Source of the DNA: Allantophomopsis cytisporea
Taxonomy: Eukaryota; Ascomycota; Leotiomycetes; Phacidiales; Phacidiaceae
Assembly: GCA_024752435.1 (NCBI GenBank)
Contig: CP103036.1
Span: 620,001 to 684,000 of the forward strand
Reading direction: 5' to 3'
DNA: 64,000 nt
Within the stretch, counting starts at the first letter, position 1; each line of letters opens with the position of its first letter. A program made the translations under genes and the position numbers. The notes beneath the pieces are model-generated. The model made no database searches. It had not been told where the DNA came from and saw only the letters and a list, made by a program, of their open reading frames with translations. Positions 1 to 11,871 of this stretch are shown here, piece after piece.

Positions 1-957
1 GTTTCCACCCTCATGCGAGAATGCAGCAGCCACAGTCTCCGACTTTCGAACTTGTTCTAAGTGCGAAGAACACGTATGATCAGTTTGCTGCTAAGGTCGG
101 TGAGAAGCTTGGAGTAGACCCCACTCACATTCGTTTCCACACTATCAACGCCTCGAATGGCAACCCAAAGACTCCAGTAAAACGCAATCCGACTTTCACT
201 CTGCATCAAATCCTCAACCCTCCATACAGCACTTTTGGCAATAACAATCAGCGTTCTGACTCGTTATACTATGAAGTTCTTGATATCAGTTTATCAGAGC
301 TCGATACAAAGAAGAATTTCAAGGTCCAATGGCTTACAGAAGGTATCACCAAGGACGAGACCTTCGATGTCCTGGTCAACAAAACAGGAACTATCGATGA
401 TTTGATTGCAGCTCTTGTTAGAAAGGCCGACATCAGTGCCGAGACGGAGGAGTTTATTCGTGTTTACGAAGTTCAACACCACAAGATCTTCAAGGAGCTT
501 AATCGGGATTTCCCTGTCGGCAACATCTCAGATTTCTGTGGCATTGTAGCAGAGCGAGTTCCAGATGAAGAATTGAATGCTGAGCCGAACAGCTTTATCA
601 ACGCCTTCCATTTCCAGAACGATCCAAACAAGGCCCATGGCATTCCCTTTAAATTCCATATCAAGCCAGACGAGAATTTCGCCGAGACGAAGAAGAGATT
701 GGAGGCCCGTACAGGCTTGAAGGGTAAGAACTTTGAAAAGATCAAGTTCGCAATTGTTCAGAGAAGTGCCTATGCCAAGCCGAAATACTTGAGTGATGGT
801 AAGTACAAGGTCAATGAACTGTTCCTGTAACTGTAACTAATCCATCTTAGACGAAGTACTTTGGGATATCGCACATGACGACGATCTGTTGGGCTTAGAT
901 CATACTGATAGATCCAGGGCCGTGCGCGCTGGAGCAGGAGATCTATTCCTTAAGTAG
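1..957 (+). CDS. C-terminal part of USP7/Ubp15-like ubiquitin carboxyl-terminal hydrolase (5'-truncated by window edge)
   Basis: The frame is already open at base 3, so the ATG at 21 is an internal methionine and the gene starts outside the window. The visible part, about 300 residues, resembles the ubiquitin-like C-terminal domains of USP7/Ubp15-family deubiquitinases (the ICP0-binding/USP7_C2 region). It ends in the acidic tail typical of the family, with the motif WDIAHDDDLLGLDHTDR. One intron is inferred at 799-850: donor GTAAGT, branch-like CTAAT, acceptor TTAG. It joins codon GA/C so that the protein reads YLSDDEVLWD and stops at 955-957. Without splicing the frame would stop at 828-830 and lose the conserved tail. 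In the family this tail helps activate the catalytic domain, which removes ubiquitin from substrates in nucleus and cytosol. The catalytic Cys and His boxes are off-window, so the family call rests on the tail alone. Confidence 0.8.
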
Positions 958-2660
958 AAGATTGCTTTCTTCCCTTCCCCATCGGAGGAGGCAAGCAAAT
1001 GTTGTACATGATTTTGATGGGAGGAAAGGGAGGGGCGGTATGTTATGGGAGGTGAATGGTTGGTGGCGGGCGGCTCTCAAAATATACTTTTATATTACTA
1101 CTCCTTTTCTCCTCTTTCTGTGTTACTTCCTTTCGGCCATCTCTACATCTTGCGCGCTGCCTGCTCTATCATGCTCAAGTTTTATTGTTGAGAAGTCGGC
1201 ATTGATATTGGGCATTCGCTTGCGATGAATATCGAGGTTTCAGCCTTTGTTGTGGTCGTTGGATGCTCTTCTTCCTGCGCCGTTTTTGTGTTGCTGTCAA
1301 TGTTGGTTTCTTTGTGTTTTCTGCGAGGATAAACGATAGCTGCATTCGAGTGGGTGTCTGGTAGATATTACACCTGGCATTATGGGGGTTGCGAATTCAA
1401 AGGATTCTATGCAATGATATCTAACATGTTACTCTGGGCGAGCCCTCAGTCTGTTTATTCTGCCTTGTGCCATTCATTCGGCATAATTTACGGTAATTGA
1501 GGCACGTTTGTCCTGTTTGTTGTCAATCGTTATGTGCGTTGGAGTCTGCCTACTCTCATATCTTGTAATGATGGACTCGTAGTTTTACATAGGACGGGGT
1601 CGAATCCGAGTACACACCATTCCACATGCAACAAAACCTCACAATATGTATTCATCTATAGCTTGAAACATACCCCACCTGTCTGCCTTACTCAATCTTC
1701 AACCATGCATACTTTAAATGACCTCACAGCCATCGGCCAAATTCGAGTTGGAATGTTAGCATCGACAATACCTGCTTACTACAAGCATCTTCAGATATGC
1801 GCCAGGCGTCATATCTCGCATGCCAAACCTGGTCTACAAATCAGCACACTGGGGAAACCCTATACGAACTCCGAAGGAGAAACGAGATGAAGGTTCTTCG
1901 TATGCTTCCTCCTTCGGTATGACAATGTTTGAGTTGCATTGATGTTATGTGCAGCGCCGTTCGCTGCATGATCCTTCGCTACCCTTTCGGCAAAGAGATC
2001 ACTCTAGTCTTCTTACGGATTTGGATGCTCATGGAGCTTCCTCCTCGCGAATGGAAGCAGCTGGTGGGCATTACTTGTCGACAATTGGCAGGGTAAGTCT
2101 CAGATCTTCTTTTTGACTCTGGACTCGGAGGAAATATGGTGCGTTCTACTTAGAAGAACCTTTTTTGGCCTATTCTTCTCCTATCTTTCGGGCAAACGCT
2201 CGACGGCTGGGGAGCCAGGACGTATTGCGCCGGATACATGCAGAAAAGAGGCGAAGCAACTTTGTCTTAAGCCAATTAATTCTTTGATTCGGGTAACGAT
2301 CAATTACGAAGTAGGATCTAGGACTGTCATCCAGGAACCGATTCATTGTTTCGAGTTGCATAGCACACGGAGAACTTGATGTAACGATAAGTGTCAGCAA
2401 AGCTGCAGAGGATATGAAAATCGGACTTGAAGGAACCAAATTATCCTTGATGTTTGTTCATCCGTACGAGAAAGTGCTACAAAAACTTAATAATGATTTT
2501 GTAACTACTCCCTGATTCTCACCATGGCTGCAACTTATGTCTTGGTCAATGTCGCCTTGGAAGCCCTAATGCCCAGATGATTTTCAAGCCCGCCGCCGGC
2601 TGGACCAGTTTCTCAAACTGTATAGTCTTGGTTGCTTTTTCACGAGTGCTTCTTTTGAGA
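958..2660. other. Intergenic, no gene seen
   Basis: This stretch holds the 3' flank of the deubiquitinase gene and the upstream region of the GH71 gene. The short open frames (for example 1534-1890 and 2113-2379) show no recognisable domain and no consistent splice structure. Nothing else stands out. Confidence 0.6.
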
Positions 2661-2667
2661 TATAAAA
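2661..2667 (+). promoter_or_regulatory. TATA-like element of the GH71 gene
   Basis: TATAAAA lies 113 bp upstream of the GH71 start codon at 2774, a usual distance for a fungal TATA box plus short leader. It is the only good TATA match near this start. Confidence 0.4.
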
Positions 2668-2773
2668 AGAGCGTTCATATTTTCAAATCCTAGAAACAGA
2701 TTCTCGACAGTAAATCACTGGAGAAAACTTGCTGTTATTTTCGCTTTTTATAATCTTCTATTCTTCCGGCCAT

Positions 2774-4215
2774 ATGGGGTTCAGCCAGCTAACCTGTCTC
2801 GCTCTGGCAGCTTTGCCAACAATGGCTCGGGCAAAATCTGTTTTTGCGCATGTTGTCGTAAGTTGAACCCGTGCTAGTACAATATTTTCTTGAGTAGTTT
2901 TAAGCGTTCAAACAGATGGGCAATACATGTGGTCATGATGTCCCAACATGGGAAGCAGAAATAAACTTGGCCAAGAGTTCAGGTATTGATGGCTTCGCCT
3001 TGAATATCGCCTATCCATGGACAGGGACATGTGTGGCTGACTCAACAACTGCTATTTTCACCGCCGCCAATAACCAAGGTGCATTCAAACTGTTCTTCTC
3101 GTTTGACTTCTTAGGGGGGTCCGGTGGGGCTTGGTCTGTAGATCAAATTGTGTCTGTTTTGACGCAATACGGACATGATGCCGCCCATTTCATATATGGT
3201 CCCAATAATTATCCGTATGTATCAACGTTCGAAGGGTCAGACTCTACAAGTGTCAATAACTGGAGAGCCGTTCGATCACAATTTGGTGGAATCTATTTGG
3301 TCCCTGATTGGACTAGTCTTGGACCTGGAGGCATTACACAATATCTGGACTTGATTGACGGAGCTTGTAAGTTTTGTTTGATATCAATACATCATTAGCT
3401 AACAGCAGTTAGTCAGTTGGGATATGTGGCCGTCTGGACCATATGATAGCAACAACACCCGTGACCTAGCATGGCAAAATGCCTTGGGAAGCAAGACATT
3501 CATGATGGGCATCTCTCCTTGGTTCTTCACCAATCTCCCAGCATACAACAAAGCTTTTGTTTGGCGTGGAGATGACACTTGGCATCTACGGTGGGAAGAG
3601 GTCCTCTCAGTCAACACTGACATTGTTGAGATTGCCACCTGGAACGACTTCGGCGAATCACATTATATTGGTCCAATATACGATTCGGGCATTCCGAGTG
3701 CTACTAACGCCAACGCCCACTGGTACGTTGACAACATGCCCCATGATTCATGGAGAGACTTCCTACCTTTCTACATAGAACGGTATAAGAACGGAGCCGC
3801 ACCCACTGTCACCAAAGACCAGCTGCAATACTGGTATCGCTTGACTCCTGGGGCGGCCGGTTCAAATGGCGGCGTCGCAGGTAATAATTGCCCATCGGTC
3901 ATCAATATCTATGGCTACGAGCAATGCTTCGACCCAAATATCATCATGGAGGACAAAATCTTCTTTTCTGCCCTTCTCACTTCGCCGGCTACAGTCACTG
4001 TCTCCGTTGGAAGCAACCCTGCGATTTCCTATACCGGTACCACAGGTATTAACCATTGGAGTCAACCTTTCAATGGTCAGACAGGTAGTGTTGTCATCCA
4101 GATCGTTCGCGATAACGCTGTTACTGTTTCGGGGACTGGTGCGGCGATTCTTGCTGCGCCCACCACCTCCAATGGGCAGACCAATTACAATGCTTGGGTT
4201 GGAAGTGCTTCGTAA
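2774..4215 (+). CDS. Secreted glycoside hydrolase family 71 alpha-1,3-glucanase (mutanase)
   Basis: Three exons (2774-2857, 2916-3366, 3413-4215) give 445 aa. Introns are 2858-2915 (GTAAGT...ACAG) and 3367-3412 (GTAAGT...TTAG). The start was chosen because it adds a signal peptide of about 20 residues (MGFSQLTCLALAALPTMARA) directly before the GH71 N-terminal motif, SVFAHVVMGNT. The second junction restores GAFSWDMWP, a GH71 hallmark. Further landmarks are FALNIAYPW, FKLFFSFDF and the catalytic-site motif TWNDFGESHYIGP; in the Schizosaccharomyces Agn enzymes the acidic residues of this last segment act in catalysis. The C-terminal 130 residues form the beta-rich domain usual in fungal GH71, and there is no CBM24. 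The enzyme cleaves alpha-1,3-glucan in fungal walls, either for remodelling and cell separation or to attack other fungi. All key motifs are present, so it is probably active. Confidence 0.92.
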
Positions 4216-5008
4216 GGCATGTCGTTGAAATACTCGACAGAGTTAAAGCAATAAGTTCAAACAATACTAGTTCTCAAAAGCAAAATACATTCAGAGCATC
4301 TGATGTCTAGATAGAATTTTTCTCATGTAACAAACAGCCTGTCGTTATATACAGCATTATAGGTTCTGGTACACCCGTGATACGTATCCTTAGATACTGG
4401 ATAGTTGTTTTGTGTCTTCAGATCCCCCCACGATATGCTGACAGTATTCTCACAAGACCAGTTCCAGCCTTCAATGCCAGGCTCTTGGCATAGAATAACA
4501 CGATCCAGGCTGTGGTTAAAATAAAGTTAAGCCATATGATCGCTGCTGAAATCATCCGTCAGCGGCAGGTGATCAAAGATACCGGGCAACAAAATTCCCC
4601 AATTTGGCAGCTGGGAATGCTCGCCAAGCCAGGTTCCCCGGATCTCCCATTATGCCGGTATATTCCACAATCCAAGAGCATTTATCCTTCGAACTTACAT
4701 TGTCTAGACGGTTCTAGTGAGATTATCTACTGATAGTGAATAGCGGCTTGGCAATGTTCATCTGAGTTTCGTGGGTTATCATATTCTTGCCAAGACTTGG
4801 AGCACCGTAGACTAAGCGTAGAAGGAGCTAAGACTTTGGATCCATTGATACTTTAATTTAGACTTATTGATTATGCATATTGTCCTTCATTTGTTTTCCC
4901 TTTAGGAAGGTTCATGATTGTATCAAATCTATATCTATATCAACGTGTCTTCGTCGCCATAAATTTGTCTTATGGCAGTCAGAGAAATCAGTCAAGTCTT
5001 AGTCCACT
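4216..5008. other. Intergenic between GH71 and M14 genes
   Basis: These 793 bp hold the 3' flank of the GH71 gene and the promoter of the carboxypeptidase. TA-rich runs around 4920-4940 could serve as TATA elements, but none is decisive. No gene is seen. Confidence 0.5.
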
Positions 5009-6477
5009 ATGAAGTGTTACATTCTCATTCCGACACTCGTATCGCTTGTCGCTACCGCTGCTGTGCCGGGTGCAAAGGGGAAGGTTACCTATCATGGAGA
5101 TAAGGCTCTTCGCATTGCTACCGGCGATGATATAGCGCCTCTGCAGAATATCATCAACAGCTTGTCACTTCCAACTTGGAAAGGAGTTACGGCTGGAATC
5201 CCGAAAGCAAATTGGCATGTCGACCTTGTAGTGCCAAAAGATAAGCTCGAAGATTTCAATACAATGTCTACAGGCATGAATATTTCAGTCATGCATGATG
5301 ACCTTGGGGCTTCTATTGAAGCCGAAGCAGACTTTGAGCCATATGCTGGTATGTCGATGCACGCTCGTATATAAGAGCAATTGCTAACAATGACTCAGGT
5401 TCTCCTTCAATCTCATGGTTCAACTCCTACCACTCATATGCTGATCACTTGACTTTTCTTTCCGATTTGGCTGCAGCCTATCCTGACAATGCTGAAGTTG
5501 TGCAGACTGGAGAATCCGGTGAAGGTCGTCAAATCACAGGAATCCATTTTTATGGCACAAGCGGCGGTGGGCAAAAACCAGCTATAGTCCTCCATAGTAC
5601 TGTTCATGCAAGAGAATGGATTGCCACTATGGTGAGAGCTATGTAGTTGTATCGTCCCAGAACTAACACTGTCAAGGTCAACGAATACGTCGCCTGGAAT
5701 CTACTTAGCAATTACACAACTGACTCAACGATCAAAGGGTTCGTCGATGACTTTGATTTCTACATCATCCCTGTGGTCAACCCTGATGGTAAAGATGCTT
5801 CCACTCCAAAAGAGACTCAAGCTAATATCTCCAGGTTTCGTATATACGCAAACAACTGAAAGGCTGTGGAGAAAAAATCGACAAGCTGGACCATCTAGCA
5901 GCAGCTGTCTTGGTACCGATATCAATCGTAACTGGCCGTACAAATGGGCCGTAAGTGGCGGAGCATCCACGGACCCATGTGCCGAAGATTATAAAGGAAC
6001 GGCTGCAGCAAGCGCTACAGAGAACCCGGTCTTGTCATCTTATATCGATAAACTCGTGGCCAATCAAACTGTGCGAGCATATGTGGACCTGCACTCCTAC
6101 TCCCAGCTCTTCATGACTCGTAAGCCTAGCTCCTATTCCTCAACTACTCAAAAGTCTGACTATCTACAGCATACGGCTACTCCTGCTCAGCTGTAGCACC
6201 TAACAATGCCAAAGAGCAAAGTCTTGCAAAGGGCGTTGCGTCGGCTATCGAGGCCGTCTATGGCACTTCATACCAATATGGCCCTATCTGTACCACAATT
6301 TATCAAGCCACAGGCAACTCTGTCGATTATGCAAAGGATACATCTGGTGTTACGTATCCTTTTACTATCGAACTTCGAGATACTGGAAGTAATGGGTTTG
6401 TACTGCCGAAGAAGCAGATCCTTCCAAGTGCTGTTGAAACATATGCTGGTTTCGCTTATCTCTTTGCCAATATCTAA
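5009..6477 (+). CDS. Secreted zinc carboxypeptidase, peptidase family M14A (carboxypeptidase A type)
   Basis: Five exons (5009-5348, 5399-5631, 5677-5788, 5835-6119, 6170-6477) encode 425 aa; the introns are 45-50 bp. The N-terminus is a signal peptide (MKCYILIPTLVSLVATAA). A propeptide of about 90 residues follows, then the catalytic domain from GSPSISWFNSYHSY. All metal and catalytic positions of the family are present: zinc ligands H183 and E186 in HAREW and H315 in DLHSYSQ, the substrate-binding arginine in DINRNW, the tyrosine in PYGYSC, and general base E391 in IELRDTG. Every splice junction restores a family motif, for instance NPDG/FVYTQTTERLW. The enzyme should remove C-terminal residues from peptides outside the cell after propeptide cleavage. 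It lies 793 bp downstream of another secreted hydrolase on the same strand. Specificity (A or B type) was not determined. Confidence 0.92.
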
Positions 6478-6588
6478 AGGCACGTTGTTCGCGCCGAAAT
6501 CCTGGTATTTTGTTAGTAGACAAAGTCTTCATCCGGAAATTGAATGTACGACAGTCTATCATGAATGGTAGTGATGCGGTTCGAGGCT

Positions 6589-7775
6589 TTAAACTTCTTT
6601 ACGCGGTCTTCTCTTTCTCGGCTTTAGTAAGATTTGGTAAACTTCGGGTTCACACGGCTTTGGGAGGGGAGGAACCACAAAATGACCAGCATCATCTGGG
6701 GTTGAAATCTGATCTTGAGAGATCCCTTCATCTGGGAGAGGAAGTGGTGTCAACACAGCCAATTGATACATTGCTTCTAAAATATGCGGTGTATGAACAC
6801 CGTACCACCTGCTGAACCCGTCCAATGCCGCTTTTGCATGCACAGTAGCATTCAAGAAATTCTCCAGCTTCATTTCGAGTTTTGCCATCACTAGCAATGT
6901 GCTAGACATTTGACAATTTGGCAATCATTCGTGCCGACAAATTGTTTTAGTTGTTGTAGGATGTTAGAAATGAGGCGGAGACCCTCACTTGCTTGGCCGG
7001 ATTCGGCAAAAACCATAATGAGGGCACGCGTAACATCATGAACTCCCAAACTGTCTTCTCCTAATTTTTTGCCGAGAATGTAGACTGATGTTCTGAGGTA
7101 TTTTTCAGCCGCCGTATACTGTTCCTGGTATGATTTGAGTTCCCTAAGCTTTCTCAAGATTGAACCCTTCAGAATAGGGAATTCATCATACAAATTCTCA
7201 GCCTCACGAAGGGCCTTTGCCAGAATTGCTTCACTCTTGTAGTATTGGTAGTTAAGCAAAAGGCTCCCAGCATATTGGACAGCTAATTCTAGCCTAGCTT
7301 GGCCGTTTGTCTCCAACCAACTTGCTACTTCGTCGGGAGACTGATATGTTCCGAGCAACATAAGCTCGCTGCAAGGTTGTGCCACATGTCAATTCAGCCT
7401 TCTCACCAAAAACAATCTCAACAGGGTTTCGAGGTTGTATATATTTCGAAAGCAAGGCGATCTTCAAGCAAGCTCTCTTTTGCCATGGTAGATGATATGT
7501 TACTTTTAGGTGGATTAAGGCCATTGTATATGTCTAATAGATTGAAGTGCTTTGCGGTCAGTTTCGGGGCACAAATTGGTGAGAAAATAAATGATAAGTC
7601 CCATTCCTGCAAGTCGATACCAATATCATGCATGGAGATTCTCATTTGTCATTGCGTTGGTACTATCAACTCATTGAACCTGAATAACATGCAGCTCAAT
7701 TGGATTATGCGTTCCGCCATCATAACTTCGCATCAGTCCCATTCGAATGAGTTCATTCCATTCTTCGGTTTTTTG
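6589..7775 (-). pseudogene. Decayed tetratricopeptide-repeat (TPR) protein gene
   Basis: Reading leftward, coding-like sequence occurs in several frames. A segment near 7770-7670 contains EEWNELIRMGLMRSYDGG. A possible 73-bp intron leads into 7600-7421 (EWDLSFIFSPICAP...). A 41-bp GT...AG intron (about 7409-7369) then leads into a clear helical repeat region (7368 to about 6905) with TPR-like spacing such as AEKYLRTSVYILGKKLG. The last frame runs 6924-6589 (LVMAKLEMKLENFLNATVHA) and ends in a basic tail. Two breaks remain: an in-frame TGA at 7418-7420 just before the second intron, and a one-base frameshift near 6898-6910 inside what would be one TPR helix pair. Fungal TPR proteins of this kind often carry N-terminal Clr5 or NACHT domains; I see neither. 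Sequencing error or unusual splicing could explain one break but hardly both. Function is unknown. Confidence 0.5.
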
Positions 7776-9873
7776 TGGGGATGGTTTTTACTACCATGAA
7801 AACGGCATGTCAAGGGATCTGAAGTTATTTTCTATCGTAAAGATATTAAAGGGGCTACAAAAATGGAATTCTTAGCTTACAATTAGGATAGACTGCTGAT
7901 AAGTCATTTCGATTGGGCTAATGGATTAACGACGTCGATGAGTGCATAGCATATTCATGATTTTCCGTGGACAAGCTGCTAATTTTTTCTTCCGGAAACC
8001 TCTGTGGCATGCCTTCGATCGCTGACTCTATTGGCTTAGAATCCAAGAGTGCCATGGTGATATGATTGTGTCTCCAATGCTCAAGAGCGCGAACAATCTC
8101 CTTAACTAGCTTAGACAAGAACGCATGCATCAATTGGGATCACCCACCTAGCTCGTGGCTCTAATCATTTTCGTACAATGCAAGGTTATAACTGTGCCAG
8201 TTTTGGAATTTGTGGAGTGCTAAACTCTTGAAAATAACTAGACAACATAGAGATCGGACTCTTCATTTGTTTCACAAAGACGAAACCCACCGTTAATATT
8301 CCACTTGGTGAACTAGTGAGCTTCGGCTGGTTTTGTCTAGTATCGTTTTTTCGTTCACCAATAAAATAGAACGAACTGACCAACTTTGATAGGCGTCAAT
8401 CCAGAGACCATATACTTTTGCAGCAACGAGGCATATAAACCCCTTTGAGGAACCATTCATATTGTTATCAACAATCAGATACTGGAAATGATAGCTATAG
8501 AGTAATCCTAGTCCTAAGAATGAGACGTTGGCGCACATTACCTCGCGTAGACGGCGAATCCGTCGCTCTAAACTTGCCCAAATTCCTACCTGACGGATTG
8601 CAACAGTCATGGAGAGTGTCTAGCTATTGCTCAGCGGGTATCATTGGTCCTCCGTTGTTGTCACTTTCGCCTGATTTTAAAAGCCCCCCCCCCGGGAGCA
8701 TAGATTATGGCTGTGCAAGCACATTTCGTATCGAGAAGCAAACGGCGGGCTGCTGAGCGATAGCGCATACACGGAGGATTGAGTGCCGCTTCATCGAAGA
8801 CAGAGATTGATATACAGATGTTGTTTGAACTTCTACCAGTAAATTCTCATGAGATGTTGAAAATTATGAACTCTTGTCTTAAACTTCTTTATCAAGTTAC
8901 CATTATGGAAAAAGGGGATACTGCTTTGCTGTAGATAAATCACGTGGAATGAGAATTCCAGAATTCCGCTTGAAAACGAGTTGAATTCTACCTGTAACTG
9001 TAAAGATGAGGATATGTGTATATTTAGACGTTGATCATATCCATATAATTTGCTCCAGCGCATTAATGGTTAAAACAAGCATAAAACTCCATATGCCAAG
9101 ATTAGGCTCCCATTAATTCCAAGTCATCATATCCAATGCGCCTTTTCATGTGGAAGGGCTTGTTTACGTGATGCTTCAGTTTCAACCGTTTGTGGTAAGG
9201 TAGCACATCTCCTAGTGCTTAGACGGAAATATGTTTTCTTTCGAACTTCCGTGCTGACAACGACCAAGCATTTCTGAAACGCATGAGCCAAGTAGTGATC
9301 TGAGCCTCACGTAACTCTTAACGTCAAACCCAACCACGTCTACTCGCTTCCTAGTTATCTTGAGAATAAGCCTTTAAAACCCAAATTGAACGGGATGAAG
9401 CGGCGTATGTAGTTTCCGCCCCGGAGTACGGATTATTGTAACACAAAACGCCTTACATGCAGCTGAGCCCAGCGATCAATGTCATCATTACACGGCGGTA
9501 CGGTGCCAAATATTGAGAGCAATACGATCTCATTTCTTCGATAGTGGTAGTATTACGGGGCTTAGCACCAAAACCCCTTGTGCTGATTGCTGGCGCCTAA
9601 TTTATCAAAAATCCGAAATCCGTCTTCAGCTCTGTGATGGTCTAAGTATAAGATTCTCCTTATTTTCCTATGAATGTTTATCATCAGCCTTTGCATCATG
9701 TCCAACTTCTGCTCTTAATTCGTCCAAAGAGCAATTCAGGAACCCTTGCTCTTGATACTTGAGCCAATTTGTCACTACCCCCTTTCTCATCGTCATACAA
9801 AGCCATTATCCCTGCAAAATCATCTCAAGATAACACCAGCACGCGGTATACCAGCAGATAGCTTCCGATTACC
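7776..9873. other. Intergenic; possible further relics of the TPR gene
   Basis: On the - strand, 8133-7918 and 8610-8293 are open frames with protein-like composition (for instance KLVKEIVRALEHWRHNH), but they match no family I know and do not splice convincingly into the TPR relic. A C-run of about ten bases sits near 8680. The segment 9064-9873 is the upstream region of the RTA1-like gene, with nothing further seen. Confidence 0.35.
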
Positions 9874-10925
9874 ATGTCGAGTAGCAATCTCACTTCCATT
9901 CATGGAGGCAACCAAACCCTCATCGAAAATCCGTCTCTTTGTACGCGTCAGACTTGTGATCTCTCCCTTGGACAACTAAACTACATACCTTCCCTCGGCG
10001 GAAATGCCTTTTACGTCGCCTTGTTCGTAATCTTCATCATTGCTCAAGTTGGTCTTGGAGTCCGGTACAAGACGTGGGGATATATGACGGCCATACTCTG
10101 TGGGCTTATCTTGGAAATCATAGGATATGCTGGGAGGTTGCTGATGCACAACAACATTTTCGACAAGAACAACTTCCTCATATATCTGGTCTGCTTGACC
10201 ATAGCGCCAGCATTTCTGGCCGCAGGAATTTACCTCTGCCTGTCGAGGATAGTGGTAGTCTACGGCGCTGGACTCTCGAGGTTCAGGCCAAGAACATACA
10301 CCCTCGTTTTCTGCTCTTGTGATTTCTTCAGCTTGCTATTGCAGGCCATCGGTGGTGCTCTTGCCTCTACTGCAGACACAAACTCATCCGTTAGTATTGG
10401 TACAGGATCATGAAAAGTGTATAGATACTAACTACTTCCTAGACTCAAGTCGGAATCAACGTCATGCTGGCTGGACTTTCTTTTCAAGTCTTCTCATTAA
10501 TCGCTTTCTCCGTTGCTTGCACCGAATTTGCTCTGCGCGTGCGTCGATCACCTGAGCAGCTGAACATAGCAACCAGCCAACTGTACAACTCAAAACACTG
10601 GAAGCTCTTCCTGCATGGGCTTGGTGTCGCGACTATCACCGTCTTTATACGATCTGTTTTCCGTGTTGCCGAACTTTCAGAGGGCTTCAACGGATCTCTT
10701 GCCAACAATCAAATCACCTTTATGATCTTAGAGGGTGCTATGATCATCATCGCTTGTACTGCCTTGACAGTTGGTCACCCAGGTGCTGCGTTCAAAGGTT
10801 TTTGGCAGGACATGAATTTCAGTTTACGAGGACAAGAGAAGAATGGTTCTATTGAGATGATCAACAAAAACTTTAATGGAAGTAATGTGGAGCATCGAGG
10901 TTTATATAGTCGCGAGAATAACTAA
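9874..10925 (+). CDS. RTA1-like seven-transmembrane protein (lipid-translocating exporter family)
   Basis: Two exons (9874-10389 and 10443-10925) encode 332 aa. The intron uses donor GTTAGT and acceptor CCTAG in phase 0, giving SSTQVGINVMLAGL, the conserved start of transmembrane segment 5 in the family. About seven hydrophobic segments are visible: near residues 45-62, 68-84, 102-122, 140-165, 175-200, 215-235 and 255-275. The family motif IGYAGRLL sits in the second segment. The N-terminus carries N-glycosylation sequons and no cleavable signal. In yeast, RTA1/RSB1 proteins reside in plasma membrane or ER and are linked to long-chain-base translocation and resistance to 7-aminocholesterol. 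Whether this one transports anything is unknown. Its 3' end faces the rhodopsin-like gene. Confidence 0.88.
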
Positions 10926-11871
10926 AGATACTTGGGTGGTTGAATCACCAAGAGGGAATCTCTTTTGTTCAAGGGGGACATCAATAGATCAATGGTGTAT
11001 GCACTCCCTGTTTATTACACCATATGAATTGGGCAACGACTTTATATGTATGTTTTGGAGCATTATCAACTTCCATATATAGATGGGAAGAATACTGTAT
11101 CTTGTATGCATAGTATATATTTCTTCGCGCGGTTCTCTTATCATTATGTCCTCTTAAAGATTCGTTTCATTTGATAAGAAAACATTCTACCGAGGTCCGG
11201 TGCAGATATAAGACCAGCATGTTTCAAATTGATGTAGCAGCAAACTATACCACCAATCCCCTCAGTGTCTGAGAAATATGTAGTTGATAGTGAGAGCATT
11301 GTACTCCATTCAATGATTCGAGCACTACATTACGTCGTGGGTTGTAGAGTAACAATATAAGCTTCGTCCCATGATTAAGGGCCGCGGTATATTTGGGAAC
11401 GTAAGTGAACATATGTAGAAGGTCAGAGCACTAGAGGTATACTTGGAACCTTAAACGACTCCACTTTTGCATTGAACCATGACACCTTTCAAATAATGGA
11501 GTGGAGCCGGGGTCCTTCTATTGCGCGTCAACATAAGGTTAATGTGCTGGCGTTCATCTGCTATCTGTTCAAGGGGGGCTTAGATATAGTGGGATATTGA
11601 CTTACATGGACTATGTGAGTGTTTACGCTGCATTTTGCCCGCAAAAGGGGCAAGGAGTACACTGGCCAAGCAATTTCTGCAGAGAAACAGTGCTTTCGCT
11701 CTGATACGAAAGCATCCATCACAAGTTCAAGTAAGAATTGTTAGGAACAGTAAGGTAGACATCAAAAATGTGTTCCGTTCAATTCCACTCATAAATTACT
11801 AAGTTAATGTCCCAAGGTATATCCAGGCTAAAGAATGACAACCGTCCAACATAAGAAATGAAACTTGAAGA
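10926..11871. other. Convergent intergenic region
   Basis: These 946 bp separate the 3' ends of the RTA1-like gene and the rhodopsin-domain gene. No open frame of note, RNA gene or repeat is seen. Confidence 0.5.

Noticed and set aside
1573..1615. B-box-like GGTCGAATCC suggesting a tRNA
   Set aside because: No A box at proper spacing and no cloverleaf.
8678..8694. C-run as a possible assembly junction
   Set aside because: Homopolymers of this size occur several times in the window, and nothing else changes at this point.
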